Assembly: GCA_022446815.1 (NCBI GenBank)
Contig: JAKVCD010000002.1
Span: forward strand, 124,001-188,000
Length of the DNA: 64,000 nucleotides
Reading direction: 5' to 3'
Source: Planctomycetota bacterium
Lineage (GTDB): Bacteria > Planctomycetota > UBA1135 > GCA-002686595
In this document: positions 33,751 to 43,477 of the stretch, piece after piece
Layout of the letters: each line of letters starts with the position of its first letter
Position numbering within the stretch: position 1 is the stretch's first letter
Translations under genes and position numbers: made by a program
Notes under the pieces: generated by a model
Told to the model about the DNA's origin: nothing
What the model saw: only the letters and a program-made list of their open reading frames with translations
Databases searched by the model: none

Positions 33751-35130
33751 ATGCGGGACCTCCTTGTTTCGCTCTTGGTGCTGGGCCTTCTGCCCAGTTG
33801 CTTTCGTAAGCCCTTCGTTGGGCTCTGCCTCTTCTCGCTGCTCGCATACATGCGCCTGCAGGACCTCTCTTGGGGCTTCGCCCGAGAGGTCCGCTGGTCC
33901 TTTTATGTTGCCATCGTCATGTTCGCAGGCGCGCTCGTCTCTGCTCGTGACCGTAGCTATATGGCCAAGGATTGGCGCTGTTATGTGATGATCTTGTTGA
34001 TGGGCGTCGTCGGGGTCAGCGTCGTCATCGCTGGCCAGTACGACGACAACGTGACAGGCGGTTTCACGGAGTTCGGGAAGATCATCATCATCTCGTTGTT
34101 CACGACAGGCATCGTGACCAACCGAGAGAGGCTGCGACTATTGATCTGGATTATCGCGCTCTCTTTTGGCTTCTTCAGTCTGAAGTCGGGGCTTGTCGGC
34201 ATCGCCACGCTCGGTCAGCTGCAGATCATTCAGGGCCCAGGCGGGATGTTGAAGGACAACAACGACTTTGCCCTCGCCCTTGCGATGGGGGTCCCGATGC
34301 TCTGGCACATCGCCTCTTCCGAGAAGCGGACATCCCTGAGGAGGCTTTTCTTCCTCCTCGTTCCGATGGCGTGTATCACAATCATGATGACGCACTCTCG
34401 AGGCGGCTTCTTGGCCCTAGGTGCTGCCGTCCTCTATCTGGCGTGGAGAGGGAGGAACCGGTTCGCGGCGATCGGGACGATCACCTTCCTCACGATGGCT
34501 GCAGCCTTGATGGTTCCGTCGTCTTATTCAGAGCGCATCCTGTCGATCGCGGAGTATGAGCAGGACGCTTCCTCACGTGCCCGCCTGAAGGCGTGGGGGA
34601 TCGCGCGTGAGATGATCCTCGAGCGCCCGCTCTTCGGAGTCGGGTTCTCTGGATTTCAGCGTGAGTACTCGCGCTTCGCCCCGGATGAAGAGGGCACGAT
34701 CTTGCGCGATGAGCAGAAGGTGCACGTCGCTCACAACAGCTATCTGCAGATCTGGGCAGAGTGCGGGACTTTGGCTTTCTTGCTCTATGTCTTGCTGATC
34801 TTCGGGTCTTTCTGGGACCTGCGAAAGGTCCGCAAGCTGGCCTCGAGTCGCTACTACTCGAGCTGGATCCTGAATTATGCGGCGATGTTCGAAGCTTCTA
34901 TGGCTGCGTTCGTTGTAGGCGGAGTCTTCCTGAACCGCGCCCACTTCGACCTCTTCTATCACTGGGTCGCGCTCGTGGTCGCCTTCTCCATCATCGCTCG
35001 TCGGCAGCTCGCGGACTCTACGATGTATCCGGAGCGCTCCACCGGTCCCGGTAAGCTGATGCGCGTGAAGCGCCGCGGGCTCGGCAGGGCCGGTCTCGCG
35101 CCTAGGCCTGCCACGAGCGGAGGGGCCTAA
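33751..35130 (+). CDS. O-antigen ligase/polymerase-like protein, exosortase A-associated type
   Basis: The 459-residue polytopic membrane protein has about 11 hydrophobic segments. The N-terminus (MRDLLVSLLVLGLLPSCFRKPFVGLCLFSLL...LSWGFA) matches what I know of the putative O-glycosylation ligase of XrtA systems (TIGR03097-like). It also has a Wzy_C-type block, MTHSRGGFLALGAAVLYL, and GVGFSGFQREY with a later VAHNSYLQIWAECG motif. It would polymerise or ligate repeat units on the periplasmic side. The C-terminal 30 residues are basic and cytosolic. The following gene starts three bases later. Confidence 0.82.
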   Translation: MRDLLVSLLVLGLLPSCFRKPFVGLCLFSLLAYMRLQDLSWGFAREVRWSFYVAIVMFAGALVSARDRSYMAKDWRCYVMILLMGVVGVSVVIAGQYDDNVTGGFTEFGKIIIISLFTTGIVTNRERLRLLIWIIALSFGFFSLKSGLVGIATLGQLQIIQGPGGMLKDNNDFALALAMGVPMLWHIASSEKRTSLRRLFFLLVPMACITIMMTHSRGGFLALGAAVLYLAWRGRNRFAAIGTITFLTMAAALMVPSSYSERILSIAEYEQDASSRARLKAWGIAREMILERPLFGVGFSGFQREYSRFAPDEEGTILRDEQKVHVAHNSYLQIWAECGTLAFLLYVLLIFGSFWDLRKVRKLASSRYYSSWILNYAAMFEASMAAFVVGGVFLNRAHFDLFYHWVALVVAFSIIARRQLADSTMYPERSTGPGKLMRVKRRGLGRAGLAPRPATSGGA

Positions 35131-35133
35131 GCG

Positions 35134-36990
35134 ATGTGCGGCTTCGTCGGAGTGGCGGGGCCGGGGGTGGACCCCTCCGCTGATGCGCTGCGCTTGATGG
35201 GCTCGACCCTGTCGCATCGTGGCCCCGACGATGAACAAGTCAGCGCTCGCGACGGCGCAGGCTTGTGCTTTCGGCGGCTCTCGATCATCGACTTAGAGGG
35301 CGGCGCGCAGCCGCTATGGAACGAGGCGCGAGACATCGCGTGCGTCTTGAATGGCGAGCTCTACAACTTCAAGGAGCTCAGGGCTGAGCTCCTCGACCGT
35401 GGCCATCAATTTCGAACCGGCTCAGACGCTGAGGTCATCGTGCATCTCTATGAGGAGCACGGAGCGCGCTTCGCTGAGCGGCTGATCGGGATGTTCGCCA
35501 TCGCTGTGGTCGACTACAGGCGGCCTGGCGATCCTAAGGTGTGCCTCGTGCGGGATCGGCTCGGGATTAAGCCGCTCTACTGGGCGTCTACGAGCGAGGG
35601 AGGGCTCTCGTTCGCAAGTGAGCCTAAGGCGCTCTTGGCAGGGGGCTATGGGGCGCGCAGTATTCGTGGATCCGCGCTCTTGGACTACTTGTCCCTTGGC
35701 TGGTGCGGTGGACCCAAGGCCGCTTGGGATGGGATCGAGCGACTAGAGGCTGGTCACAGGCTCTCCTGGAGCCGCTCTGAAGGCCTCGAGGTCTCTAGAT
35801 GGTGGGATCTGCCCTTGGAACCTCTAGAGGCGCCTGAGAGCGACTCAGAGCTCTTGAGCCTGATGGATGAGGTGGTACGAGACCGCCTCGTCGCTGACGT
35901 TCCCCTCGGCGCCTTCCTCTCTGGAGGTTTGGATAGTGGGGCGATCGTGAGCAGCATGATGGGTGAGGCGGACCCACTGATCGCCCTGAGTGTGGGCTTT
36001 GACGAGGCCTCTCACGACGAGCTAGAGCTCGCCCGCAAGACCGCTCAAGCTGTCGGCGCGGAGCACTTTGAAGAGGTCATGGACCCCCTCGCTTGCTTAG
36101 AGGCTGAAGACCTCGCTTGGCATTACGACGAGCCGCTGGCCGACCCTTCAACCGTTCCGACCTATCTCGTCTCTAGGATGGCTCGGGAGCGGGTCACCGT
36201 CGCGCTCTCTGGTGACGGTGGAGATGAAGTCTTTGCTGGCTATCGGCGCTACGGCTTCGTACGTCTGGAGCAGCGCCTCCGATCTGTCGGAGCCGGCGGC
36301 GTCGCAAGAGCTTTCGGGCGAGCCTTGCCCAGCAGGACACGTGGCTTGAGTACGCTCCAGAACATCGGGGATCACCCCGCAGACGCCTTCTTCAGGAGCG
36401 TCAGTCAGGCAGACCCCAGCTTCGCGCTGGAGCTCTTAGGTACCGACGCGAGGGCCGCTGTCGAGGGACATGATCCAGCCCAGGTCTATCGTGAGCTTTG
36501 GGATCGTCCTCGATGTGGAGATGACCTCTACAGGGCGCAATACGTAGACATGAAAACTTGGCTGCCGGAAGACATCTTGATGAAGACGGACAGGGCTTCG
36601 ATGGCTGTCTCCTTGGAGGTTCGCGTCCCTCTCTTGGACCATCGCCTCGTAGAGCGTTTCGCTCCCGCTCCGGCCGCTCATAAGATGCGCGGGATGAGGG
36701 GCAAGCGCGCGCTGCGGAGAGTGATGCATGGAAGGCTCCCTGAGGAAGTCTTGGCTGGGAAGAAGCGCGGCTTCGACACCCCAGTGAGCGCCTGGCTTCG
36801 CGGGCCGCTTAGGGGTGAGCTTGAGTCAGGGCTCCGCTCGCTCCCGTCCGGGTGGTTTAGACCTGAGGCTCTAGCGGCCCTTAACGTCGAGCACCAGAGC
36901 GGCGCTCGGGATCATGGTCGACTCCTTTGGAGCTTGCTGGTTTTAGAGCGCTGGCGCCGTCGTCATGAAGTCGTAGGCTTGGCTGGCTGA
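35134..36990 (+). CDS. Asparagine-synthetase-like amidotransferase, exosortase A-associated type
   Basis: The 618-residue protein has an N-terminal class II glutaminase domain with the nucleophile Cys2 (MCGFVGVAGPG), SHRGPDDE and VLNGELYNFKEL. The C-terminal synthetase domain has the PPi loop AFLSGGLDSGAIV and ALSGDGGDEVFAGYRRY. It resembles the amidotransferase that accompanies XrtA systems (TIGR03108-like) more than housekeeping AsnB, judging by length and neighbours. It probably forms an amide on a sugar acid of the repeat unit, for example on a uronic acid. That assignment is inference; free asparagine synthesis is the alternative. Confidence 0.85.
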   Translation: MCGFVGVAGPGVDPSADALRLMGSTLSHRGPDDEQVSARDGAGLCFRRLSIIDLEGGAQPLWNEARDIACVLNGELYNFKELRAELLDRGHQFRTGSDAEVIVHLYEEHGARFAERLIGMFAIAVVDYRRPGDPKVCLVRDRLGIKPLYWASTSEGGLSFASEPKALLAGGYGARSIRGSALLDYLSLGWCGGPKAAWDGIERLEAGHRLSWSRSEGLEVSRWWDLPLEPLEAPESDSELLSLMDEVVRDRLVADVPLGAFLSGGLDSGAIVSSMMGEADPLIALSVGFDEASHDELELARKTAQAVGAEHFEEVMDPLACLEAEDLAWHYDEPLADPSTVPTYLVSRMARERVTVALSGDGGDEVFAGYRRYGFVRLEQRLRSVGAGGVARAFGRALPSRTRGLSTLQNIGDHPADAFFRSVSQADPSFALELLGTDARAAVEGHDPAQVYRELWDRPRCGDDLYRAQYVDMKTWLPEDILMKTDRASMAVSLEVRVPLLDHRLVERFAPAPAAHKMRGMRGKRALRRVMHGRLPEEVLAGKKRGFDTPVSAWLRGPLRGELESGLRSLPSGWFRPEALAALNVEHQSGARDHGRLLWSLLVLERWRRRHEVVGLAG

Positions 36991-36996
36991 GGCCTC

Positions 36997-37827
36997 ATGC
37001 TGCACGCCCTCTCCTTTGACGTTGAAGAGTACTTTCAGGTCGCCAACCTGAGGGGGAGCTTTGACGAGGCCTCCTGGGACGACGTCCCTAGCCGCCTCGA
37101 TGTGGGGATGAATGCGATCCTCGGCGCGCTAGATCGACATGGGGCTAAGGCGACCTTCTTCTTCCTCGGTTGGATCGCAGAGCGTCACCCAGAGTGGGTG
37201 GAGCGCTGCCTCGCTGGCGGGCATGAGGTCGCGAGCCACGGTTGGAGGCACGCCTTCCTTCAAGATCTAGGTAAGCATGGGCTCGTTGAGGATCTGGCTA
37301 GGGCAGAGGCAGCCATCACCGCTGCCGGCGCGCCTATGCCTCGCGGTTTCCGCGCCTCTACCTTCACGCTGACTCGCGAGACTTGGTGGGCTGTGGACGT
37401 CTTGCGGGAGCGGGGCTACGCCTACGACTCTAGCGTCCATCCCATCCAGCACCCGGTCTATGGAATCAGCGACTTTGAGCCGGGGATCTCTCGCATTGAG
37501 GTCGCTGGTGGTGAGCTCTTGGAGTTCCCTGTCTCTACGCTTCGCGCCTTGGGGAGGAACTGGCCGATGGGGGGAGGAGGGTACTTTCGTCTGCTGCCTG
37601 GCGTCGTGACGCGCGCCGCTGTGCGCAGCTTGGAGCGTGCGGGGCGTCCAGCTTGCCTCTATCTACACCCCTGGGAGTTCGATCCAGGCCAGCCGCGCGT
37701 CAAGGCGGGGTTGAGCGCGAACTTCCGGCACTACTTGAACCTAGAGAAGACCCTACCTCGCCTTGAGCGTCTCCTTGAGGAGTTTCGCTTCGGGACGATG
37801 GAGGAGGTCCTCAGGGCTTCGGCTTGA
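36997..37827 (+). CDS. Polysaccharide deacetylase, exosortase A-associated type
   Basis: The 276-residue NodB-fold protein opens ALSFDVEEYFQVANL, whose DVE(E/D)YFQV signature is typical of the XrtA-system deacetylase (TIGR03006-like). The metal motif ASHGWRH is intact, and GFRASTFTLTRETWWAVDVLRERGYAYDSSVHP and YLHPWEFDPGQPR complete the active-site blocks. There is no signal peptide. It would remove acetyl groups from N-acetyl sugars of the exopolysaccharide. It is the last gene of the locus, six bases after the amidotransferase, and its stop is one base from the stop of the convergent TPR gene. Confidence 0.88.
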   Translation: MLHALSFDVEEYFQVANLRGSFDEASWDDVPSRLDVGMNAILGALDRHGAKATFFFLGWIAERHPEWVERCLAGGHEVASHGWRHAFLQDLGKHGLVEDLARAEAAITAAGAPMPRGFRASTFTLTRETWWAVDVLRERGYAYDSSVHPIQHPVYGISDFEPGISRIEVAGGELLEFPVSTLRALGRNWPMGGGGYFRLLPGVVTRAAVRSLERAGRPACLYLHPWEFDPGQPRVKAGLSANFRHYLNLEKTLPRLERLLEEFRFGTMEEVLRASA

Positions 37828-37828
37828 G

Positions 37829-40800
37829 CTACGAGTTGAGCTGACTGCAGAGCCCTCGCAGGGCGTTTGCGAGTGAGCGGTCATACGGGGTAGCCCCGCG
37901 CTCTTTTACTGCTGTGAGCAACTGGAGAGCTTGCTGGTAGTCTCTGTCGCGTGCTCGCTTCATGAGGCCCTCCGAGATGAGCAGCCCGACTTCTGAGGTG
38001 GTGTCATCCAGGGGCCCTCTCTTCTGTGCCGGCCAGGCCTTTGCGAGGACGGTGATTGCCTGGCTCGCGGTGCGCTCCCCTTTCACCGAGAGGAGGCTCT
38101 TAGCGCGAGTGAGCTTGGCGTTTAAGGAGAGGCCGTCGCTGAGGCGCTGTGCCTTTCGAAGTTGATCTTCTACGTCCCTCGCCGAAGCGCCAGAGGCTTG
38201 AAGGCAATGAGCTACCTCCTCGTAAAGAGCTCCAGTGGGAGACATCCTCATCAAATCTTTCGCTGCTGCGAGGGCTTCTTTGTAGCGGCCTAGGGCGCTG
38301 AGAGCGCGCACCTCACCTAGCCAGAGGGACTGAACTCCTGGTGAGAGCTTGAGCTGCTCGCGGCAGAACTCAAGCGCCTGCTCTGGGCCGTATTGCAGGT
38401 AGAACTCTAGCCAGGCTCGCTCAGTCCCAGAGTGTAGGTCTGCGAGACCTACGTCACCTGCTGCGCGGAGGAAGTTATCTAGGCGGCGGAAGGCACGTGC
38501 GACTCCGAGAGCAGGGTTTTCTGCCTGCTCCAAGAGGTCTAGCCGTGCGATCGCGATCGGGATGCGGGGGTCTTGGCCCGCGAACTTTGCGAGCTCTTGG
38601 AGCGCGCCAGATTGAACTGACGGAAGTACCTCGGACTCACTCGACTGGAGCGCCTGCTCCATGCTCTTGAGTGCTCCAGTGACGAGCCGCGGCCTGTGAG
38701 AGGGCGGGGCTGCCTCGCAAGCTCGGATCCAGTAGGGGGTGGAGCCTCCGCTTTCGCCGGATAGGAGCATCGCGTGAGCGAGGGCCGCGTTGGCTTCATA
38801 GCTCGCAGGGTCGAGCTCTTGAGCTGTGCGTGCTGTGCCCACAGCGGCAGGGATGTCGCCTTGCTGCAGGTTCTGGTAGCAGCGGGCGATGCTTCGGGTG
38901 AGGTCGCTAGGGTACTTTCTGGCGGTGACGAAAGCCTTGGCAGCGCGAAGGGCATCGAAGGTTTCGTGATCATAGTGACCGATGCGCTTGCGCTCGAGTT
39001 GCTCGAACAACTCCCACGCAGGCTCAAATAAGGGGGCGTCCTTTTGGACCCAGCTCCAGAGGGCGTCTCTTGCGCGGAGGGTCTGGCTGCCCTTGTCGAG
39101 GGTCTTCGCTATGAGGTAAGCGTCCCACGCTGTTCTCTCTTCACCCGTGAATTGATTGAGCTGCTCAAGCGAGTAGGGGGCAAAGTAGCTCGTCTGGGCA
39201 GCGAGCAGTACGCCGAGGACTCGAGCCGGTTGCCGGGGGTCCTCCGGGGTGCCATGGAGCAGCGCCTTCGCTTGGGCGAGCGCTGCTTCGTCGACTAGGG
39301 AGGCGTCGCTGCCGCTCCCTACAGATTCGAGCCCGGCGGCTATGACTGCCCACTCCGGGAGGTGGCGGGTGTCGTCAGCGGTAAGCGCAGCGATGGAGAG
39401 TACGCGCTCATAGTCCCCAGCGAAGAGGGCCAAGATGGCCTCGCCGACGCCCCCCTCGATCTGCGCTCTCCATGCGCGGCCTCCAGACGAGGTGAAGGTC
39501 CCGAGGCTGTCTAAGAGATAGCGCGACTCGCGGGCGAGGGCGTCTTGGTCTCCTGAGATTGTGCTCGCAAGCACCATCCCGAGGGGAGGGATGGGTGAGA
39601 GCGTGAAGGCCTCTGCTCTTGAGGCTGCGTCCTTAGCTCGGCTCGCGCTCCCTTGCACAAGGTGCAGCAAGATCTCTTGTTCAAGCGACCAGGCGTCAGC
39701 GCCACCCGTGAGCTTTCGAATCTCTTCAAAGACAGGCATCGCCTTTTGGAGCCTGCGATCAAAGACCAGCTTGTTGGCTAAGGTCTTTAAGGTCGCGACG
39801 TCCCCGGTTGCCAAGAGCCCCTCGATGGCTTCATCGATGGCCCCAGGCTTGCCTGCGAGGCTAGCGATCTCAACTGCCGTCAGCAGGGCCTCGCTGTAGA
39901 GCGGGTCTCCGCTCTTGATGCTCGCGAGCTTTTCTAGCGCGAGCTTGCGCTCCTGAAGCTCTGCATAAATCTGTGCTGAGAGGAGCGTCGTCTCGGCGCT
40001 AGCCTCGATGCCTTCGGCTTTCTCCAATGCGACGAGCGCTTGACGTCTCGCGCCCTCGGCACGGAGCCGCTTTGCGATCTCTAGGCGACCCGTCCATGCA
40101 GGGTCTGCGCGCATGATCCGATGGAGTTGCGCCTCGCTGAAGGGGGAGACGGGGAGCCTCCTGACGAAGCCCTTGGAGGTCTCGTCTAGTCCTACAAGAT
40201 CGATTCGGTCCGCGATTTGGTCAGTCGCCGTGCGGATACGGCCCAGGGTGAGCCTCGAGTCGATCATGAGGTCAATCGCAGGCGTGAAGTTGGGCAGATT
40301 CTCTAGGATTCGTCGGCAAACCGAGATCGCCGCGAGGTGATTTTCGTCCGTTCTGTGTCGCTGTGCGAGGTCAAGGAGAGAGTATGAGTCTAGGGGGACC
40401 AAGGGGAGCGATCGGCGCTCCCTGGTGACGTCTTGGTAAATGAGGTCTAGGTCCCGCCCTTCGACGCTCAAGGCCCGAGCGCCTAGCTCCTTATAGCGCG
40501 CGAAGAGCTGGTTGTAGTCCTTGGGTTGCCTGCAGAGCGCCTCAGCGAGGGAGCGCAAGGGGACGAGAAGCCCTGTGTGTCCCGACTCTTCTTGGAGCTC
40601 TGCGAGACGGATCCATAGAGCGCTAGCGCCGGTTCCGTCGGGGTCTATCTGAAGTGCTGCATAGACCGACTCACGCTCCATGAAGTCTTCACCTGCAGCT
40701 CGATCTAGCTCCGCGAGTAGCGTCCACGCCTCATACAGTGCGCCCTCATAGGGCTCCGGCGCGCCAGAGCTAGCATAGGTTCGGAGGAGGGCTCTCGCGT

Positions 40801-41911
40801 TGGTGTAGCGCTTCCGTCCGAGCTGCGCGAGGCCTAGATAGAGAGAGGCCTCGAGCCCGTCGGCGGCTGTGCCGACAGACTTCATTCGGTTGCCGGCGTA
40901 GAAGAGTCCAGACCACCGCGAAGACATCTGCAGGGCGCGGCAGCAGACGGCGTACTCCTCCGGCGTCAGGTCTCTCGTGGCTTGAATGAGCTCGGCAGCG
41001 AGGGTCCCGGCGCCCGCCCCATCTCCTGCTGCGACATGCGCCCTGATGAGCTGAAGAGTTGTCGGGTGGTGCCCGAGGACCGGGCGGTGCTTTCTGACCT
41101 GAGCACCAAAGCGGAGGGCGTGCTCAGGTCTCTGAGCCCTCATGAGCAAAGTGATGTACTCGTAGGCTCCTAAGGGATCAGCGCTGTATTCAAAGGAGCG
41201 TTCGTATGAGTCGCGGGCTTTACGGTTGTAGACGCTAGCGTCGTCGCAAAGGACCAGGATTCTTGTAAGCCGCTCTCCGTCTGCCTCGGTGAAAAACTCT
41301 CGCAGCGTGGATACCTGCCCCGCGCGACGCGGGTCGAGGAGATCTTGCGCTGTGAGCCTGTCTACGATGGTGGCTGCCCGCTCTGCCTCTGCGTGCGGCA
41401 TGATTTGGCTCATCGCCTCCTCGCACTCATCGGTGAGCTTCTCTGCAGAGGACTGGTGTAGGCGCCCTTGTTGGACTAGCCCCGGGGCGCTCTCAGGGTT
41501 GACGCTGAGGAGCGTCTCGATGCGCCGCTGCCCACTCTCTGGGTCACCTGCTCTGACATGGGCTTCTGCCATCTTGATCAAGAGCTCCTCATCGGGGCTC
41601 CCTTGCAAGGCGCTGACCTCGTCGAAGTCTCTGATGGAGTCTTCGTAAGCGCCGATCTTGTAGAGGACGTCGCCTCGCAAGCTAAGCGCTTTGGCTTGCA
41701 GCTCGGTTTCGCCTGTGGCGCGAGCGTTGGAGAGGGCTCCATCAAGGGAGCGGAGGATGGCCTCGTGGTTGAAGTCATCTCGGCCGATCGTGGCCTCGAT
41801 AGCTTCTAAGGTGGCTTCAGGAGTACGAGTCTTCTGTCCGCTTACCATCGCGACCAGCGCGGCGGAGAGGGAGATAGCGAGCAGAAAGAGGATGCGTGTA
41901 GTCCACTTCAT
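37829..41911 (-). CDS. Giant secreted TPR-repeat protein (PrsT-like position)
   Basis: The 1360-residue protein starts with a signal peptide ([25 protein letters not shown]). The remainder is helical throughout, with many degenerate TPR units (for example AKALSLRGDVLYKIGAYEDSIRDFDEV and YEANAALAHAMLLSGES). No enzymatic motif is seen and there is no lipobox Cys. It overlaps the sigma-54 activator gene by four bases (ATGA) and lies convergent to the exopolysaccharide locus. In exosortase loci a large TPR protein (PrsT) is encoded beside the PrsK/PrsR pair and may scaffold export. The order here is the same, but orthology is inference. PrsT is usually about 900 residues and lipidated, so this is a longer variant. 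Confidence 0.78.
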   Translation of the reverse strand: MKWTTRILFLLAISLSAALVAMVSGQKTRTPEATLEAIEATIGRDDFNHEAILRSLDGALSNARATGETELQAKALSLRGDVLYKIGAYEDSIRDFDEVSALQGSPDEELLIKMAEAHVRAGDPESGQRRIETLLSVNPESAPGLVQQGRLHQSSAEKLTDECEEAMSQIMPHAEAERAATIVDRLTAQDLLDPRRAGQVSTLREFFTEADGERLTRILVLCDDASVYNRKARDSYERSFEYSADPLGAYEYITLLMRAQRPEHALRFGAQVRKHRPVLGHHPTTLQLIRAHVAAGDGAGAGTLAAELIQATRDLTPEEYAVCCRALQMSSRWSGLFYAGNRMKSVGTAADGLEASLYLGLAQLGRKRYTNARALLRTYASSGAPEPYEGALYEAWTLLAELDRAAGEDFMERESVYAALQIDPDGTGASALWIRLAELQEESGHTGLLVPLRSLAEALCRQPKDYNQLFARYKELGARALSVEGRDLDLIYQDVTRERRSLPLVPLDSYSLLDLAQRHRTDENHLAAISVCRRILENLPNFTPAIDLMIDSRLTLGRIRTATDQIADRIDLVGLDETSKGFVRRLPVSPFSEAQLHRIMRADPAWTGRLEIAKRLRAEGARRQALVALEKAEGIEASAETTLLSAQIYAELQERKLALEKLASIKSGDPLYSEALLTAVEIASLAGKPGAIDEAIEGLLATGDVATLKTLANKLVFDRRLQKAMPVFEEIRKLTGGADAWSLEQEILLHLVQGSASRAKDAASRAEAFTLSPIPPLGMVLASTISGDQDALARESRYLLDSLGTFTSSGGRAWRAQIEGGVGEAILALFAGDYERVLSIAALTADDTRHLPEWAVIAAGLESVGSGSDASLVDEAALAQAKALLHGTPEDPRQPARVLGVLLAAQTSYFAPYSLEQLNQFTGEERTAWDAYLIAKTLDKGSQTLRARDALWSWVQKDAPLFEPAWELFEQLERKRIGHYDHETFDALRAAKAFVTARKYPSDLTRSIARCYQNLQQGDIPAAVGTARTAQELDPASYEANAALAHAMLLSGESGGSTPYWIRACEAAPPSHRPRLVTGALKSMEQALQSSESEVLPSVQSGALQELAKFAGQDPRIPIAIARLDLLEQAENPALGVARAFRRLDNFLRAAGDVGLADLHSGTERAWLEFYLQYGPEQALEFCREQLKLSPGVQSLWLGEVRALSALGRYKEALAAAKDLMRMSPTGALYEEVAHCLQASGASARDVEDQLRKAQRLSDGLSLNAKLTRAKSLLSVKGERTASQAITVLAKAWPAQKRGPLDDTTSEVGLLISEGLMKRARDRDYQQALQLLTAVKERGATPYDRSLANALRGLCSQLNS

Positions 41912-43362
41912 GAGCGGTCACGTGCGGGGGAATTGTGGGAGGGGGTGGGTGAAGTGGCGCTCGTCATGTTGTTGAAGTCGAGCTCCATCAAGCCGTATTT
42001 TCGCATCTTGTTGAACAGGGTAGTTCGGTTGATCGCTAAGGCTTCAGAGGTTGCCTTACGGCACCCCTTCGTTTCGAGAAGAGCTGAGACGAGGATCTCT
42101 CGCTCTGGGCCCTCGAGGGCCTGGCGAAGCGGGAGGATCTCGGTTGGGCGAATCTCCTGTGATTCCGGGGTAAACGGCTCAGGCCGATTCTCCGGTGAGA
42201 CCTCTTCCGGGAGGTCCATAGGGGTCAACACTGATCCGGTGGCGAGGAGGACCGCTCTCTCAACGGTGTTCTCTAATTCGCGGACGTTCCCTGGCCAGGG
42301 ATAGGCTGTGAGGGCTTGTAGCGCCGCCGGTGAGTAACCTTCCAGTCCGCGCGAGTGCTCCTTGGAGAAGCGCTCAAGGAAGCGTTCCGCCAGGAAGGGG
42401 ACATCTCCAGCGCGCTCTCTGAGCGCGGGGAGTCGAACGGCTACAACCTTGATGCGGTAGTAAAGATCTTCACGGAAGCGCTGCTGCTGCACAGCCTCTT
42501 TGAGGTCTTCATTGCTAGCCGCAATGACTCGAACGTCAGCTGTCCGCGTCCTTGTGTCACCTACGCGTTCAAAGGTTCGCTCTTGGAGGAGGCGGAGGAG
42601 TTTGACTTGTAGGTCAAGCGGGGCGCACGCGATCTCGTCAAGGAAGAGGGTTCCACCCTCAGCAAGCTCGAATTTGCCGGGCCGATCCGAGACAGCCCCA
42701 GTGAATGCGCCTTTGACGTGACCAAAGAGCTCGCTCTCGAGGAGGTCATGAGGCAGGGCCCCGCAGTTCACGACGACGAAGGGGCCGTCACGTCGCTCTC
42801 CCGCCTCGTGAACGCTCCGCGCTAGGAGAGATTTACCTGTCCCGCTCTCCCCCTCAAGCAGAACTGTGGCTCGGGTGTCAGCGACAGCGCGTACGGTGTC
42901 AAAGACCGCGCTCATGGCGGCGCTCGAACTCTGCATGTCCCCGAGCGAGTACCTCCGCCCGAGGTCTTCTAGCAGTCGCTGGTTTTGGTCTAGCAGCGCT
43001 CGCCGCTCTAGCGCGCGCTCTAGGCTCATGAGCAAGCGGTCGATCGGGATGGGCTTAGAGATGTAGTCAGCTGCTCCTGCGCGCATCGCTCCGACTGCGT
43101 CTTGGATGGAGCCGAAGGCCGCTAGCAGGATCCAGGCGGGCGCCTCCTCTGGGGCGCACGCAGCCGCGAGCTGTTCAAGGGGGACCGTGTCGGCCTCCCC
43201 TAAGATCACATCACAGTGCGGCGCGCTTGTCCGCTCATCCCACTCCGCCGCAGCGCTAGCTTGATAGCCTGCGGCCTCGAGCTGCTCTACGAGGTCGTTG
43301 GCGTGCTCCACGTCAGAGTCCAGGACGAGGACTCTGGGCGCGCTCTTTTGAGAGGTGGGCAT
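41908..43362 (-). CDS. Sigma-54-dependent activator with non-canonical receiver domain
   Basis: The 484-residue protein has an N-terminal receiver-like domain (about 9-125), an AAA+ sigma-54 interaction domain (about 145-375) and a Fis-type helix-turn-helix (about 420-470). The AAA+ part is intact: [16 protein letters not shown], the sigma-54 loop [16 protein letters not shown] and a [19 protein letters not shown] end. In the receiver the phospho-acceptor position is Glu56 ([12 protein letters not shown]), and the usual Thr/Ser is Ala (ILLAAFGS); the Lys is kept (ISKPI). The ATG at 43362 has AAAGGA six bases upstream and is preferred over 43410 and 43380. It sits between a degenerate kinase-like gene and the giant TPR gene. 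Confidence 0.92.
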   Translation of the reverse strand: MPTSQKSAPRVLVLDSDVEHANDLVEQLEAAGYQASAAAEWDERTSAPHCDVILGEADTVPLEQLAAACAPEEAPAWILLAAFGSIQDAVGAMRAGAADYISKPIPIDRLLMSLERALERRALLDQNQRLLEDLGRRYSLGDMQSSSAAMSAVFDTVRAVADTRATVLLEGESGTGKSLLARSVHEAGERRDGPFVVVNCGALPHDLLESELFGHVKGAFTGAVSDRPGKFELAEGGTLFLDEIACAPLDLQVKLLRLLQERTFERVGDTRTRTADVRVIAASNEDLKEAVQQQRFREDLYYRIKVVAVRLPALRERAGDVPFLAERFLERFSKEHSRGLEGYSPAALQALTAYPWPGNVRELENTVERAVLLATGSVLTPMDLPEEVSPENRPEPFTPESQEIRPTEILPLRQALEGPEREILVSALLETKGCRKATSEALAINRTTLFNKMRKYGLMELDFNNMTSATSPTPSHNSPARDRS

Positions 43363-43477
43363 GTTGATTCCTTTCGACATGCCGTGAGCCCCATGTTGAG
43401 AGAAGTCCACTTGTTCTCTTCAAGCAACAGGGGCTCGCTTGTGGTGCGAAAATTTTTCCAGCTCGGGCGCCGGGCGC

